Below, piece after piece: positions 35,191-47,487 of a DNA stretch of 64,000 nt. Position numbers and translations under genes: made by a program. Location of the stretch: assembly GCA_015499995.1 (NCBI GenBank), contig JADNRV010000021.1, forward strand, positions 372,001-436,000, in the 5' to 3' direction. This DNA is from Flammula alnicola (lineage: Eukaryota; Basidiomycota; Agaricomycetes; Agaricales; Strophariaceae). The notes beneath the pieces are model-generated. The model ran no database searches. It was given only the letters and a program-made list of their open reading frames with translations, and had not been told where the DNA came from. Positions within the stretch are counted from its first letter, which is position 1; the number at the start of each line of letters is the position of its first letter.

Positions 35191-36046
35191 AAGTGGTCCA
35201 TAGGCGCATAACTCGAGAGATAGCCAAAAATATCCCAAGCCCATCAGGTTTCAAGATATATGTATCGCAGGAGAAGTCTGCAAATACTTTCACGGTCTTA
35301 CTGGTCGAGCACCAGAAAGAGGATGTTGCTTCCGGAATTCATGGACTGGCGACAAATGACCCTACGCCCATCTATGCACTTGGTCCTTGGAGAACATGAC
35401 TGACAGGTATGCGGTTAAATCACTAGAGCTATCACACTTGAGCTCATCAGTTGCCAGCTTTTTTTGCCGCAGCTCTGTGTCACTGAAGTTCACTGGCTAT
35501 ATGCCGAACATCGATGATAGCACCCCAATCGGTCTCCGCATTCAAGTTTGGAGACCCACTCCTCTCATTCACATATTAGCTGGATCGGCTCCGCTGCTAT
35601 TAATACTTGGCCCGAGTGCTGTCGAATAGTCGTTGATCACCTGGTTCGGTGGTAGGTGGCGAAAACATCAGAGCTTACAAAGATATGTGTTGGATCCTCT
35701 CAGTTCCGACCCCGTCGCGTTCACGATTCGCTGGCCAACGAACAGACAACGCTGCGTCTTCAGCCATCGCTTTCCCTTTTCGACGCTCTTGCAACTCTTC
35801 CGTATACTTATCACGATCATATAATCGATTTCCAAGGGTTAATCAAATCATTACCAACCCATTGCAGTGACTTTACTAAGCGCCAGCTTTTAGTCAGTCG
35901 CAAGACAAAGGTCCAGTTTTCTCCAGTTCTCTAACTATCATGCTTCACAGTATATAAAACTCCTAGAATCCTTTGCCAAGCCCATCTTCTGACGGACATC
36001 CCACCCGGCTTTCTCCTCATCGACACACTCCATATCCTTTTCAGAC

Positions 36047-37677
36047 ATGTCGACCCATACTAAGATCTTCATGACAGGTGCTACTGGTAAGTATTTTCTA
36101 AGCAATTTAATGTTCGTTTGTTGCTAACATGTTGGATTTCCTAGGTTACATCGGTGGATCCGTGCTGCTTCGTTTTCTTGACCATCCAGCCTTCGCCAAG
36201 TTCGAAATCACTGCACTAGTTCGTTCCCAGGAGAAGGCGCCCAAACTCGAGGCATTGGGCCTGAAAACAGTTATCGGGTCGATCACTGACTTGTTTCTGC
36301 TGGAGAATCTCGCCGCGGATGCCGACGTAGTCGTGTCGATGGTCCGTGATTCAACTTCAACTCTTGCGCACATTTGATAGCTAAATTATACACCATACAA
36401 CCATTAGGCAGATTGCGACGATGTTGACGCAATTGAAGCAACTTTGAAGGGAATGAAGAGACACCACACCGAAACAGGGTCTGTTCCCATTATCATTCAC
36501 ACGGTATGTAGTCAGTCAGTGTCCTGCTTTATACCGGTTGTTGAACCTCGCCGCTCGTTCTAGTCTGGCACAGGCGTAATCGCTGATGACTCTGCTGGGG
36601 ATTTCCGTCCGGAGACTGAGACCTATGACGACCTAAATCCCGACCAGATTGAGACACTGGCAGATACTCAACAACATAGGAATGTCGACCTTGAGTTGGT
36701 GAAGGCTGACAAGGAAGGTGAGTTGCGCAGAAGCCCGTCTTGGATGTTACCACTAACGTAAAACAATTCAGGGTATGTCAAGACGTACATTATCCTACCG
36801 CCAACCGTCTATGGGCTCCCCACTGGCCGCCTTTTACAGCTCGGCATCCAAAATCCCTATTCCATTCAAATTCCGTCACTCATACGAGCCTCGTTGGCTC
36901 GTGGTGGGGGTGGTATGGTGGAGCGGGTACGAACATATGGTCGAATGCTCACGTCGATGATGGTGAGTTACATGACAATATAGTTGTGTTTGCCGACTAA
37001 AGCCCAACAGTGGCTGATCTTTATATTGTTCTTTTCAACGCCATTAGGGAAAAACCAGACGGTGTAGCGCACGGTCGTGAGGGCTTTTATTTCTGCGAGA
37101 ATGGAGAGCATACCCTATATCAAGTCGGAAAGGCCATTGCTGAAGCATTGATTACCGTCCGTAAAGCCGCCAATCCGGAACCTTCGACGTTTACGCCAGA
37201 AGAAATCAACGAATATTTTAAAGTGAGTCGATGTCGCAAGGTGTCTGGTCAAGTTTCTGAGTTTCCCCCTGCTAGGGCTCCACTTTCTGGGGTAGCAATT
37301 CCCGCTCTCGAGGTAACAGGTCGAGATTACTTGGCTGGAAACCCAAGAAGACTACATCAGATTTGTTGGCGAGCATATTACCGGAAGTGGAGGAAAAATG
37401 TCTCGAGAGAGATATCTATGCGCATACAATGTCACGGTGCTGTAGCCATTTAATAGTCGTTTGTGTCTTCCATAAATACACACGTACCTTGCAAATATAT
37501 AAATATTCATTGCTCAACCCGCAGAAATCCATGCATCTATGTAGCCATCGTGAAGTATTTATTACTCATCACAGCCAGAGGACTAATTATTCACCCAGTG
37601 CTTCTCAAGCAGCATTACTCAGGGCAGGACTTGATTACCAACTGACTGACAAAAGCAGTGATGTCATATATTCATAA
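36047..37677 (+). pseudogene. NmrA/epimerase-like NAD(P)-binding reductase, tandem copy 1, one-base frameshift
   Basis: Exons 36047-36086, 36145-36341, 36408-36503, 36564-36717, 36772-36962, 37011-37222, 37276-37677. The N-terminus has the Rossmann motif TGATGYIGG split by intron 1, and an SGTGVIADD block follows. In exon 5 the protein runs PSLIRASLARGGGGMV and then must jump one frame to reach GAGTNIW. The exon is 191 nt, while the paralogue's is 192, so one base (a G near 36920-36930) appears to be missing. Without it, splicing leads quickly to a stop. The original stop also seems lost: the last exon reads on about 100 codons past the paralogue's end. Either decay or an assembly error explains the frameshift. 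Confidence 0.7.
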
Positions 37678-37791
37678 CCGACTCGATCAAATTCATGGGA
37701 TATCTCCATAAAATAGCAGGTAGACTCGGACTCTGGGGCGTTCACCACAGCACCTCCTGCTCCAACCAAAGCAAACTACTCGAGTTCAAAG

Positions 37792-39275
37792 ATGTCACCC
37801 AAAATTAACATCTTAGTCACCGGTATCACCGGTACGTCTACGAGACAGGATCGTTTTCATTTTGTCGCGCGGTAACCTATCTCTTTGAATCATGCAGGTT
37901 ACATCGGTGGTTGCGTTGTCGCTCGGTTTCTTCAGCACCCAGACTTTGCGTCGTTCAAGATCACTGCCCTCGTGCGCTCTCCAGAGAAAGCAGAGAAACT
38001 CAAAGAGCTTAATATTAACGCGGTTGTGGGTTCACACTCGGACGAGCCGTTGATGGAATCCCTGGCGGCAGAGAGTGATGTCGTCATTGCAACGGTAGAT
38101 TTCTCCATAACTGGTATTAAACAGGGTTCACGAGTTCGTTTTCAGGCAGATGCCGATAATTTCGAGGCAGCTACAGCGACTTTGAGAGGCTTGAAGAAAC
38201 GCCATGCTGCAACTGGAAAGTTCCCATCTTCATTCACACTGTAAGCCATTTCAATGTTGCATAGGTTGGTACATATTTTGATGCGCATATGCTCTGTTTG
38301 TATGAAGTCTGGCACTGGTGTGTTCACGCATCTTGGCGAATGGGTCTTAACGGTTCGACTGACGACTCGGAATATATACAGGCGTACTTGCCGACAATGG
38401 TGTTGGGGATTCTATCAGCGAGACCGTATACGATGATGCAAATCCTGACCAGATAGAAACACTTTCCGACACCCAGCTGCACCGCAATGTAGATCTCGAA
38501 CTGTTGGGCGCAGACAAAGAAGGTGAATCAAAGGCATCATGATATATATTGTTGGAATAATCTTACGTAGATGTGCACACAGGATATGTCAAAACCTACA
38601 TAGTGCTGCCGTCGACAATCTATGGAATTGCCACGGGAGTGCTTGTTGATAAGGGAATCCAGAACCCTCATTCCATCCAAGTACCAGCTCTTATACACGC
38701 AGCTTTAGCTCGTGGTAGAGCAGGAATGATTGGAGCAGGGAAGAATTTCTGGCCTGACGTGAACATTGAGGATGGTAGATTCAGTATTACCTGTTGCCCT
38801 TGAAGTTCCACTGACACACCTTACAGTCGCAGATTTGTACGTCGTACTGTACAACTCCATCCAAAAGGACCCTACGACTGGCCATGGCCGCGAGGGAATA
38901 TACTTTGGCGAAAGTGGTGAACATACCTTGTACGAGGTGGGGAAAGCCATAGGAGAAGCTCTCGTGGAGCTAGGCAAGTCAGATAATCCCGAACCTTCCA
39001 CATTCTCAAAGGAGGAAATCGACAAATACTTCCAAGTGAGTAACTCCCGAGTCTTGTCGGAGGACATTCCTGTGGTTTGATCTAACATGTCATCCTGGTA
39101 GGGATCGACGTATCTTGGTACAAACTCCCGTTGCCGAGCGAACAGGTCAAGGTCCATTGGTTGGAAGCCGATCAAGACGAAGAAAGACTTTCTTGCGAGC
39201 ATTAAGCCTGAAGTCGAGGCACTGGCCAAAGGTTCCGGGCATGAGGAGCATTTGAAAGCGACGGATAAACTGTAA
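37792..39275 (+). CDS. NmrA/epimerase-like NAD(P)-binding reductase, tandem copy 2
   Basis: Exons 37792-37831, 37898-38094, 38146-38240, 38308-38317 (10 nt), 38382-38522, 38583-38774, 38827-39035, 39102-39275; about 352 residues. Glycine motif TGITGYIGG, then ALVRSPEKAEKLKELN, DQIETLSDTQLHRNVDLE, YVKTYIVLPSTIYG and VADLYVVLYNSI. It is closely related to copy 1 throughout and shares most intron positions, but has gained an intron that splits SGTG from VLAD, creating the 10-nt exon. Exon 3 is one base short (95 against 96 nt): restoring an A in the AAA run near 38218 would give KVPIFIHT. The family includes atypical short-chain reductases acting on sugars or small carbonyls; the substrate is unknown. 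Confidence 0.72.
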
Positions 39276-39343
39276 TATATACACCTAGCCTTTCCAGTAA
39301 TTGCCCTGAAAGAAGAATACATCGAATTAAGGGTCATAAAGTT

Positions 39344-40098
39344 CTACAGGCGAGATTGTGTTGGCGGGAAGGCAATGGCTTCGCTAGTCTTGGCTGCCTC
39401 GCCATATGTCAAAACTCCGACGTAAGGCATAACGTTGTATTTGAGGGAGTAATTGGCCGGAGGCACATTTCTTGCGAAGAAATTGTAAGTTTTCGCCGGA
39501 GAAATTGGCAAATAACGCACTTGAATGAGGAAGAGACATCACGGAACATATACTTATTCTTGCCCACAAATTTGATAAATGCATCTTCTTTTCGTCGAAC
39601 GATTCGATCCCAGACGACTACTTCGTTTTTCACCTGAGACGTAATCCAGCAGCGTCAATCAAGGGTTCGACCAAAGAGGAATCCAGTACGCACTCCCTGT
39701 GAGTTGGAATATTCAGCCTCTAGATATAGAAAAGTTGCTTAGTATTCCAGTGGAATAGAGGGGTTAAATCTAAATCGCAAAGGTTAGTTTAGCCGTAATG
39801 CGGGTAGAGATATTGCCTTCATACCAGCCGTGATGTTGAAGTGAACAAACGCCAGGTCTTGCTTCTTATTAGGGTATCGTCGGGCATTAGATGACACTCT
39901 GTACAATAGAAAGATTCATAAGTGGATTTAAAACAATTTCAATGGTTAAGCTAACACTTTGATAGAGGAAATGGCCAAGTCTCCTTGAGGTGTCGCGGTG
40001 AATACGAAGGTCGAAAGGGCGACGGCTGCCAGAAGTGCCATCATACATGACGACAAGAATGCGGATATGTTGTTTATCCTTGAAAATATGCTATGCAT
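39344..40098 (-). CDS. SPC3: SPC3, signal peptidase complex subunit 3 (SPC22/23)
   Basis: Exons 40098-39956, 39898-39825, 39769-39694, 39633-39521 and 39470-39344, about 177 residues. The N-terminal membrane anchor is MHSIFSRINNISAFLSS plus CMMALLAAVALSTFVFTA, followed by PQGDLAISSIKV. Luminal family blocks are NKKQDLAFVHFNITADLTPL, NEVVVWDRIVRRKEDAFIKF and KYMFRDVSSSFK, with NYSLKYNVMPYVGVLTYGE at the end. The subunit positions the catalytic Sec11 of the ER signal peptidase. Exon 3 is one base short: QLF is followed by TATATCTAG instead of an in-frame YLEAEYSNS. Since SPC3 is normally essential, a missing base in the assembly is the simplest reading. Small exons hide this gene from ORF scans. 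Confidence 0.85.
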
Positions 40099-40361
40099 GG
40101 TGGGTTGTACTGCTTGAAAGACTTGAGGTCAAGATGAGGAAATACGGCCCAAGGTCGAGCGCGACACGTTGGAGGTTTGGTCACGATCGAAATGACACGC
40201 CGACGATTTTGGGGAAGCTCTGTTTGGCTCTGTGTAGCAAATGCCTCCAATATATTATGACTTGTTGACCAAAACCTTCGTCTGAGCTGAGCGAGTCAGC
40301 TTGCTCTCTCAATCCATATACCCCTTACTTATTTCTACTCTCCTCTGCTTAATATCTAACC

Positions 40362-41431
40362 ATGTCAAACTTGAAAGCATACCTTGCCGAAAAGTATATG
40401 TCGGGTCCTAAAGCCGACGCCATCCTTTCAAAAACGGCTCCTCTGAAGAAGAAACGCAAAGCGAAGGATGTTACAGAACCTCGGACCGGAGGAACCATGA
40501 TACGCGACGAGGATGGAGGATGGGGAGAAGCACCCAAAGAAGACAATGACGACGACATAACTGAGGCAGTGGTAGAGAAAGATCGAGGATTCAAGAAACG
40601 CAAGGTTGCGAACGCAGCTGCAGCTGCAGACTCGAGTTGGATTACTGTCCAAGAGGGAGTAGGAGGAATGCAAGTCAAGGAGGAGAGTCCTGCACCCGAC
40701 GAAAAGCCCATGGTCGTCGATACGCCTTTCGTTGGAGGTCTCGTGCGCCCTGAGCACCTGAAGAGAATGCTGCCACAAAATAATGTCACTATCACCGATA
40801 ACTTGACCGCGGAAGAGATCGCGCGCGCACAGGAGACGGTGTATCGTGATTCCGCCGGAAAGAAGATAGACACAAAGGCTGCCAGGGCAGAGGCAGCGCG
40901 TCTGAAACGTCTGCAAGAGGAAAAGGAGGCGCAGAAGATGGAATGGGGGAAAGGTTTAGTGCAGAAAGAAGAAGCTGAGAAACGCAGAAAGCAGTTGGAG
41001 AAGAACAAGACTACAGCATTCGCACGACATGCAGACGACAAAGAGCTGAACGAAGAACTAAAGGCGAAAGAATTATGGAATGATCCAGCGGCTGCGTTCT
41101 TGACTGTGAGCTTTGCTCCACACCTTTCTCTGCCCTATAATTTGAACTAACATGTCGGTCATGATTGATATACAGAAAAAGAAAGCCAAAGGACCTCGTA
41201 AACCTGAATATATTGGTCCTCCACCTCCCCCGAATCGGTTTGGTATCAAGCCTGGTTACAGATGGGATGGCGTCGGTAAGTTTCCATCTTGGTGTCCTTC
41301 AGCGTTATGCCTCACAGTTCCTTAATTCTACAGACAGAGGTACTGGGTTTGAGAAGAAACTTTTCGAAAGCAAAAATGCTAAGAGGCGTTTGGTCACGGA
41401 GAGTTACCAATGGGGTGTTGACGATATGTGA
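40362..41431 (+). CDS. BUD13: BUD13, splicing factor of the RES complex
   Basis: Exons 40362-41105, 41176-41275 and 41334-41431 give 313 residues. The N-terminus ([20 protein letters not shown]) and the conserved C-terminal core are diagnostic: [13 protein letters not shown], a long Lys/Glu helix, [30 protein letters not shown] and a terminal YQWGVDDM. Bud13 joins Snu17 and Pml1 in the pre-mRNA retention and splicing complex, and is nuclear. It is divergent from SPC3 (starts 263 bp apart), so the two may share a promoter. Confidence 0.95.
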
Positions 41432-42321
41432 GGTAGCAGGCACATTCTCACCTTTTCTAGTACCTGGCGAGTTGTGAGCTTTATTTCTTCGCTATGTCCT
41501 AAATTCCATGCTTAGAGCTAAATCTACCATCAGAGTCGGATTGTTGTTATCCTTCGTGAACTACAACGCCAGCACAGAGTGTCTGGTAGGCGTGTCGAAA
41601 CATTACGCGGCTAGCTTGTCGAGGAAAACGCCAGCTTTTCGAAAGCTAGAGGACCTATGGTCTTGTCTCGCCTTTGGTGGCTTCCGGATGCGCTTCATTG
41701 CCAGGAACGTATCATGCACACGGACTTCTCAACGTTTCTTGTCACACGATCGAGGCAGTGGAATAGCCGTCAATTATTTTCCCCAGAGCCATCCGTCGCG
41801 GGATCATTTAGTGCGACTTCACGGTTGCGTTTGTCCTTCAATGTAACATGCCCAATCCAATTTTCTGAAATGCGCGTCCCCTTCATACTCGATTTTTTAC
41901 GTCACAGAAAGAAATCACCCTTTCAGAGAATAACGGGGGTTGAAGCTGGCTGATTTGGGTTTCAGGGGAGTACCCAGAATATATTAGCAACAGCATGATG
42001 GCATACCTTCGCGTCCGAGACTCAAATATGAGGAACCAGACAGTTTTTTAATCAACAGGGACTAGAAATACTAGTCAAATCCAACGCAAATCGCGTACTT
42101 GCGCGCTTTGAGGTACGGCGATTCCCTGTGATGATTTTAACATGGTGCAAAAATGGAGAGAAGAGTCAAGCTTTCGTAATTTCTTTTCGTCACACTGCAT
42201 AATTCAGAAGAAAACTAAAGGGCATTAACACCAACATTCGGCGAGAAGGCTGACATGAGAAAAGCTAGATGAAGGAAGAGAAAAAAGCGTATATAGCACA
42301 AGTAAAATACAAGTCGAGGGT
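41432..42321. other. 0.89-kb intergenic region between convergent genes
   Basis: Lies between the 3' ends of BUD13 and RPT6. Plus-strand ORFs of 98-112 codons around 41508-41953 have no family character and no splice continuation. No inverted or direct repeat was evident. Confidence 0.4.
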
Positions 42322-43860
<1,539 letters not shown>

Positions 43861-44153
43861 TGTGGATGTGGTCGCAGTCGAGGAAGGGGGTACGCGTCCA
43901 TAGGCGTCCCTCTCATCACGTTACGTCGCCCATTATTTGGTCGGGTTGACATTGCCAAATATTGGCTATCTCATCCTCTGACTTCAAACTTCGTTGAACG
44001 CCGACTCCTGAAACTCGGAGAAAAGCCAACAGTGACCACAATTCTGCTATTGACACTCATCTCTAATTTCTATTCGTCAAACTGTGCCAGGTTTGTATGA
44101 CAACCAGGACCTCCTAAACAAAGTTCAACCAGAGTTAAACTGGCGGCCCTTCT

Positions 44154-44929
44154 CAAGGGGGTACCGAAACCTTAGATATTACCTTATGTCGACAAAATAT
44201 TTAAGGACCTGGCGGATGACCCACCCTCCATCGTAAGCATTACATAACGATCAATACATCCTAATATAGTATATACGATCAATTTGTCATCCAAGGCGGT
44301 GCCGCGGCGCCTTGGCCGCACGCCCCGCTGCGCCGCACCATCGGAAATGCATGTTTCGCACATCCAGCCCCTCGGCACAATGTCCAAACCAATACAGTCA
44401 AGATGATACTATCCATAGTTAATAAGAAATGTTATAAAAAATAATAATAAACAGTACATACCCATTTTGTAACACACTTTGTGTTTTTACATTGAACTGT
44501 TCCTTCATCAGGATGTACCTCTGTGTATGCAGTGCTTAAATCACTCCATAACACTCTATCCAGCACACAGGATTCTATTTGTCTGGGAATTAGCCTTGTA
44601 AATTGATAGGCGCCCTCAATGTGTGCTCAAACATAAAGCTTGGCAGAAAGCCGTATGAGATTGATGCGTGATTGGGGTCATGTGACATTCCCTTTCCGGC
44701 ATCATTGACTGTAGGGTCAGCTTATATGTGGTCCCTTTGACAGTTCAAGGTGTTTGAAGGTTGCTAGACACCTCTATTGGTCGATATAACATGTAAAATA
44801 TGCTATAATGTGCCAAAAATAGCAGTATATAGTTAAATATTAAGTACACATTACAAAAAATTTAGCGGCCTGGCGGCCGACCCTCCCTACCTACATCAGG
44901 CCCGGCATTGTAATCCCGGTACCCCCTTG
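44154..44929. mobile_element. Non-autonomous hAT-like DNA transposon, 776 bp, with 8-bp target duplication
   Basis: The ends are perfect 13-bp inverted repeats (CAAGGGGGTACCG at 44154-44166, its reverse complement at 44917-44929). They are flanked by the exact 8-bp direct repeat GCCCTTCT at 44146-44153 and 44930-44937. An 8-bp duplication is characteristic of hAT elements. Both subterminal regions carry related CCTGGCGG...CACCCTCC-type sequence. The interior is AT-rich with no transposase, only a 67-codon ORF. It fills most of the space between RPT6 and the F-box-like gene; the flanks on either side show nothing more. Confidence 0.85.
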
Positions 44930-45018
44930 GCCCTTCTGCCAGGTTTCTGGCCTCGTCTCCAAACGCTACGTTGGTGATCTACAGGCCAACAAAGGCACTC
45001 TTTCTCTCCCTTTAAATC

Positions 45019-46225
45019 ATGATTGTTGTTCCCCTCGACCTTATTGGGGTTGTTTTCGACATTCTTGCTTGCGACGACGGAGATTTCACGTCTTTGAAGG
45101 CATGCTCTCTCACTTGTCGGGCCTTCCTTCCTCTGTGCAGGAAATACATATTTACCTCCCTCGATATTGGGGCACCCTACTCCGATCAGTCTTCTAGGAT
45201 ATACAGGTTAGGAAAACTACTCGCTACTACAAAGATTGCGGATTATGTCCGAAAGTTGGTTTTGGGCGATAACTTTCAGTTTTGCATCGGCCTTCCAGCG
45301 ATCCTCAAGCGACTTACCAGAGTGAACTACCTCGCTCTCTTTAATGCCACCAGGCTAATCGATTGGAACGATATAACCCCACCAATGAAGGACGCCCTGC
45401 TTTACCTCATGAACCTTCCGACACTACTTCCCTCAAATTGACCTGCATCAATAACTTCCCCATATCAGCTATGGTATCATGTACCCAACTCCGGCATTTT
45501 GAGATTTATTTCGTTTATATCACAGACAGTGACGACGCTCCTCCTCCAACACTACCTGTTACACCCATTCTACTAGAGGGGTATACATTTATGTTCTCAA
45601 GCACTATAACGACGAAGAAAATCTTGGACGCGAAGCGCTCAGATGGACAATTTGTCTTTGATTTCACAAATCTCAAAAAAAAAATGGCCGGGTGCTATAG
45701 CACAGAAGTCACGGATGTAGTACAGAGCATAATGAGAAGAAACCGCCAGCTTACAATGATTGATCTGTCAGGTAAGCTTTTCTCCATACCGTTCAGACGA
45801 TGTTAATGTGTTCTCTTTCAGCCTGTAGGGAATTTAGCTTCTTAGGGTTCGCTGGGGCAATCGCTCTATCTATGAGCACACTCAAGAAAGTGATCCTAGA
45901 GATCTTGGTTAACAACGAACATGTAGATCCTCTTCCTGGTCTTTGCAACGAGCTGGAAGAAATAGCGGGGAAGAATGTCCTTGAAGATTTGGAGATTTGT
46001 GTCTCCGTTCAGGCGAATGCGTATAGCAAGACTGCAGAAGGATTGGGAAGGCTCGATGAAGTTCTTGGCAAATCTGGATGGTCTGCTTTGAAGAAGGTTT
46101 CACTCGATATTTACATACGGGTGCCTGGAACGCCCTATCATGACTGGGTGAGGCTATCAGCCCAGAAACAATTCCCCGTTCTGTCGTCAAACAAAACGGT
46201 CGCCTTTCACTTTGAAGTTAAATAG
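45019..46225 (+). CDS. F-box-like / LRR-type basidiomycete protein, one-base frameshift
   Basis: Exons 45019-45771 and 45822-46225, about 380 residues if the frame is joined. The N-terminus (PLDLIGVVFDILACDDGDFTS, then LKACSLTCRAFLPLCRKYIF) is the degenerate F-box common in expanded mushroom families. The rest consists of LRR-like strands (KLVLGDN, VNYLALFNATRLIDW, MSTLKKVILEILV). At about 45420-45430 the frame ends in LPTLLPSN-stop, while the next frame continues TSLKLTCINNFPIS with no gap, so one base appears to be missing. Such genes turn over fast, so real decay is possible. Role: presumably a substrate adaptor of an SCF ubiquitin ligase, by family only. Confidence 0.6.
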
Positions 46226-46539
46226 GATCTAATATGTATGATTCATTTTTTGGATAAAGCACGCCTTGTTCTTAGCAACATATACGAACTTGTAGCTTGG
46301 TAGCGAGTTCCCTGAAACAAGGAATTTTGAATGGAAACCCGCCAAGGATTTGGAGACTCGGTTTACGCCCTTCATGAGAATCGAGGAGGCATAGCTACCG
46401 TTTCAGAGAGCGGGGAACGGACGGACGGATGGAGTCTAGGACATTTGGAAAGTCCATGAGAATGGATGCAACTTGGATGCGACCATATGTAACAGCTTTC
46501 CCAGGTATAATGAAACCTGCAAGAAGCTTTACTTGAATA

Positions 46540-47116
46540 CAGTCGAACCCCTCATAACGCATACCTCTGATAAGGCATAACCCCTTATAACGCATAGCTC
46601 CATCCGTCCACCAAGTTGGTGGGCGGGGAATTGCATAGCATAACGCATAGGTCCGCAATAAGGCATAAGGCATACCCCTCAGCGGGCAAAAGGCATAGGT
46701 TTTGGGCACTATATTAGGTAGAAATTCTTGAATTTAATGTCAAATAATTGGTTTGCTGGTCGCCCCCACTGTGATGCACCACATGGACAGTTTAAAACTA
46801 GCCTTTTTGATATTCTTAACCTGCAAAATTATCATTTTCGCGCCCTTTGGCATGATTTTCGCACGACTCTAATGACTACGGGACCACTCTCACTGGGAGT
46901 ATCCAAGGAAATCTGAGCTTTCCTTCACAGATTTATTCACAATGGCCTATATTACTCTCCATGGCATATTTCAACACCAATACTTTAATTATTGTTCAGT
47001 ATTTTGCCTACGGAATTTTGAATCTATTTTTAGCCTACCTCTGTTAATGCATAACCTCTGATAACGCATACCCTGGGCCGTCCACCGAGGGGTATGCGTT
47101 ATGAGGGGTTCGACTG
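46540..47116. mobile_element. Pogo/Tigger-type non-autonomous transposon (577 bp, TA target site)
   Basis: The termini are 26-bp perfect inverted repeats that begin CAGTCGAACCCCTCATAACG, each flanked by TA (46538-46539 and 47117-47118). The CAGTCGAACCCC start and the TA duplication are the hallmark of pogo/Tigger elements in the Tc1/mariner superfamily. Further ATAACGCATA repeats are nested inside both ends. No transposase ORF is present. The surrounding gap (46226-47487), between the F-box-like gene and BSD2, shows no gene. Confidence 0.88.
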
Positions 47117-47487
47117 TAGCAGGATCCATATCACGGCAGGTTGTCAACTGCCGTTGTTGGTCTGATGGGATTGAGGGAATTACGGGGCCAGCGGCAGTTG
47201 AAGAATGAGCGCAGAGACAGACTTTTGGGCTCAAGAATGCTGCAGTGATGCATAAATTCTCCGTAAAGCACATAGAGGTTTGCTTTTCAACGAAAGTTCT
47301 TAGAGAGACAAATATTTTGTGGAGAACATGACGGGAGGAGGAGAAAAACGAGTGATGGTTGGTGGCGATGAGCCTGAGTAAGGATTTGGTAATGCAAATG
47401 AGGCCGTCCATGACACGGGCCTGTATCAGTCTGGTCGTTTCATCAACGTCTCCATGTCCCTTTGACTCTTACTCTCATCTACTTACA

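Larger units (their letters stand above)
32897..36046. other. 3.1-kb repeat-rich gap without a supported gene
   Basis: Separates the A-T-R gene from the tandem reductases. It contains two diverged copies of one sequence (about 33250-33340 and 33830-33905, both with GCCGAGTCGGCAG), a 1.17-kb inverted-repeat element (34025-35190) with a degenerate GC-rich minisatellite inside, and about 850 bp of unique sequence leading to the first reductase promoter. ORFs here are short, overlapping and without family character. Confidence 0.5.

Noticed and set aside
41508..41953. Plus-strand ORFs of 98 and 112 codons between BUD13 and RPT6.
   Set aside because: Low-complexity composition without motifs, overlapping each other in different frames; they lie in a convergent 3' region.
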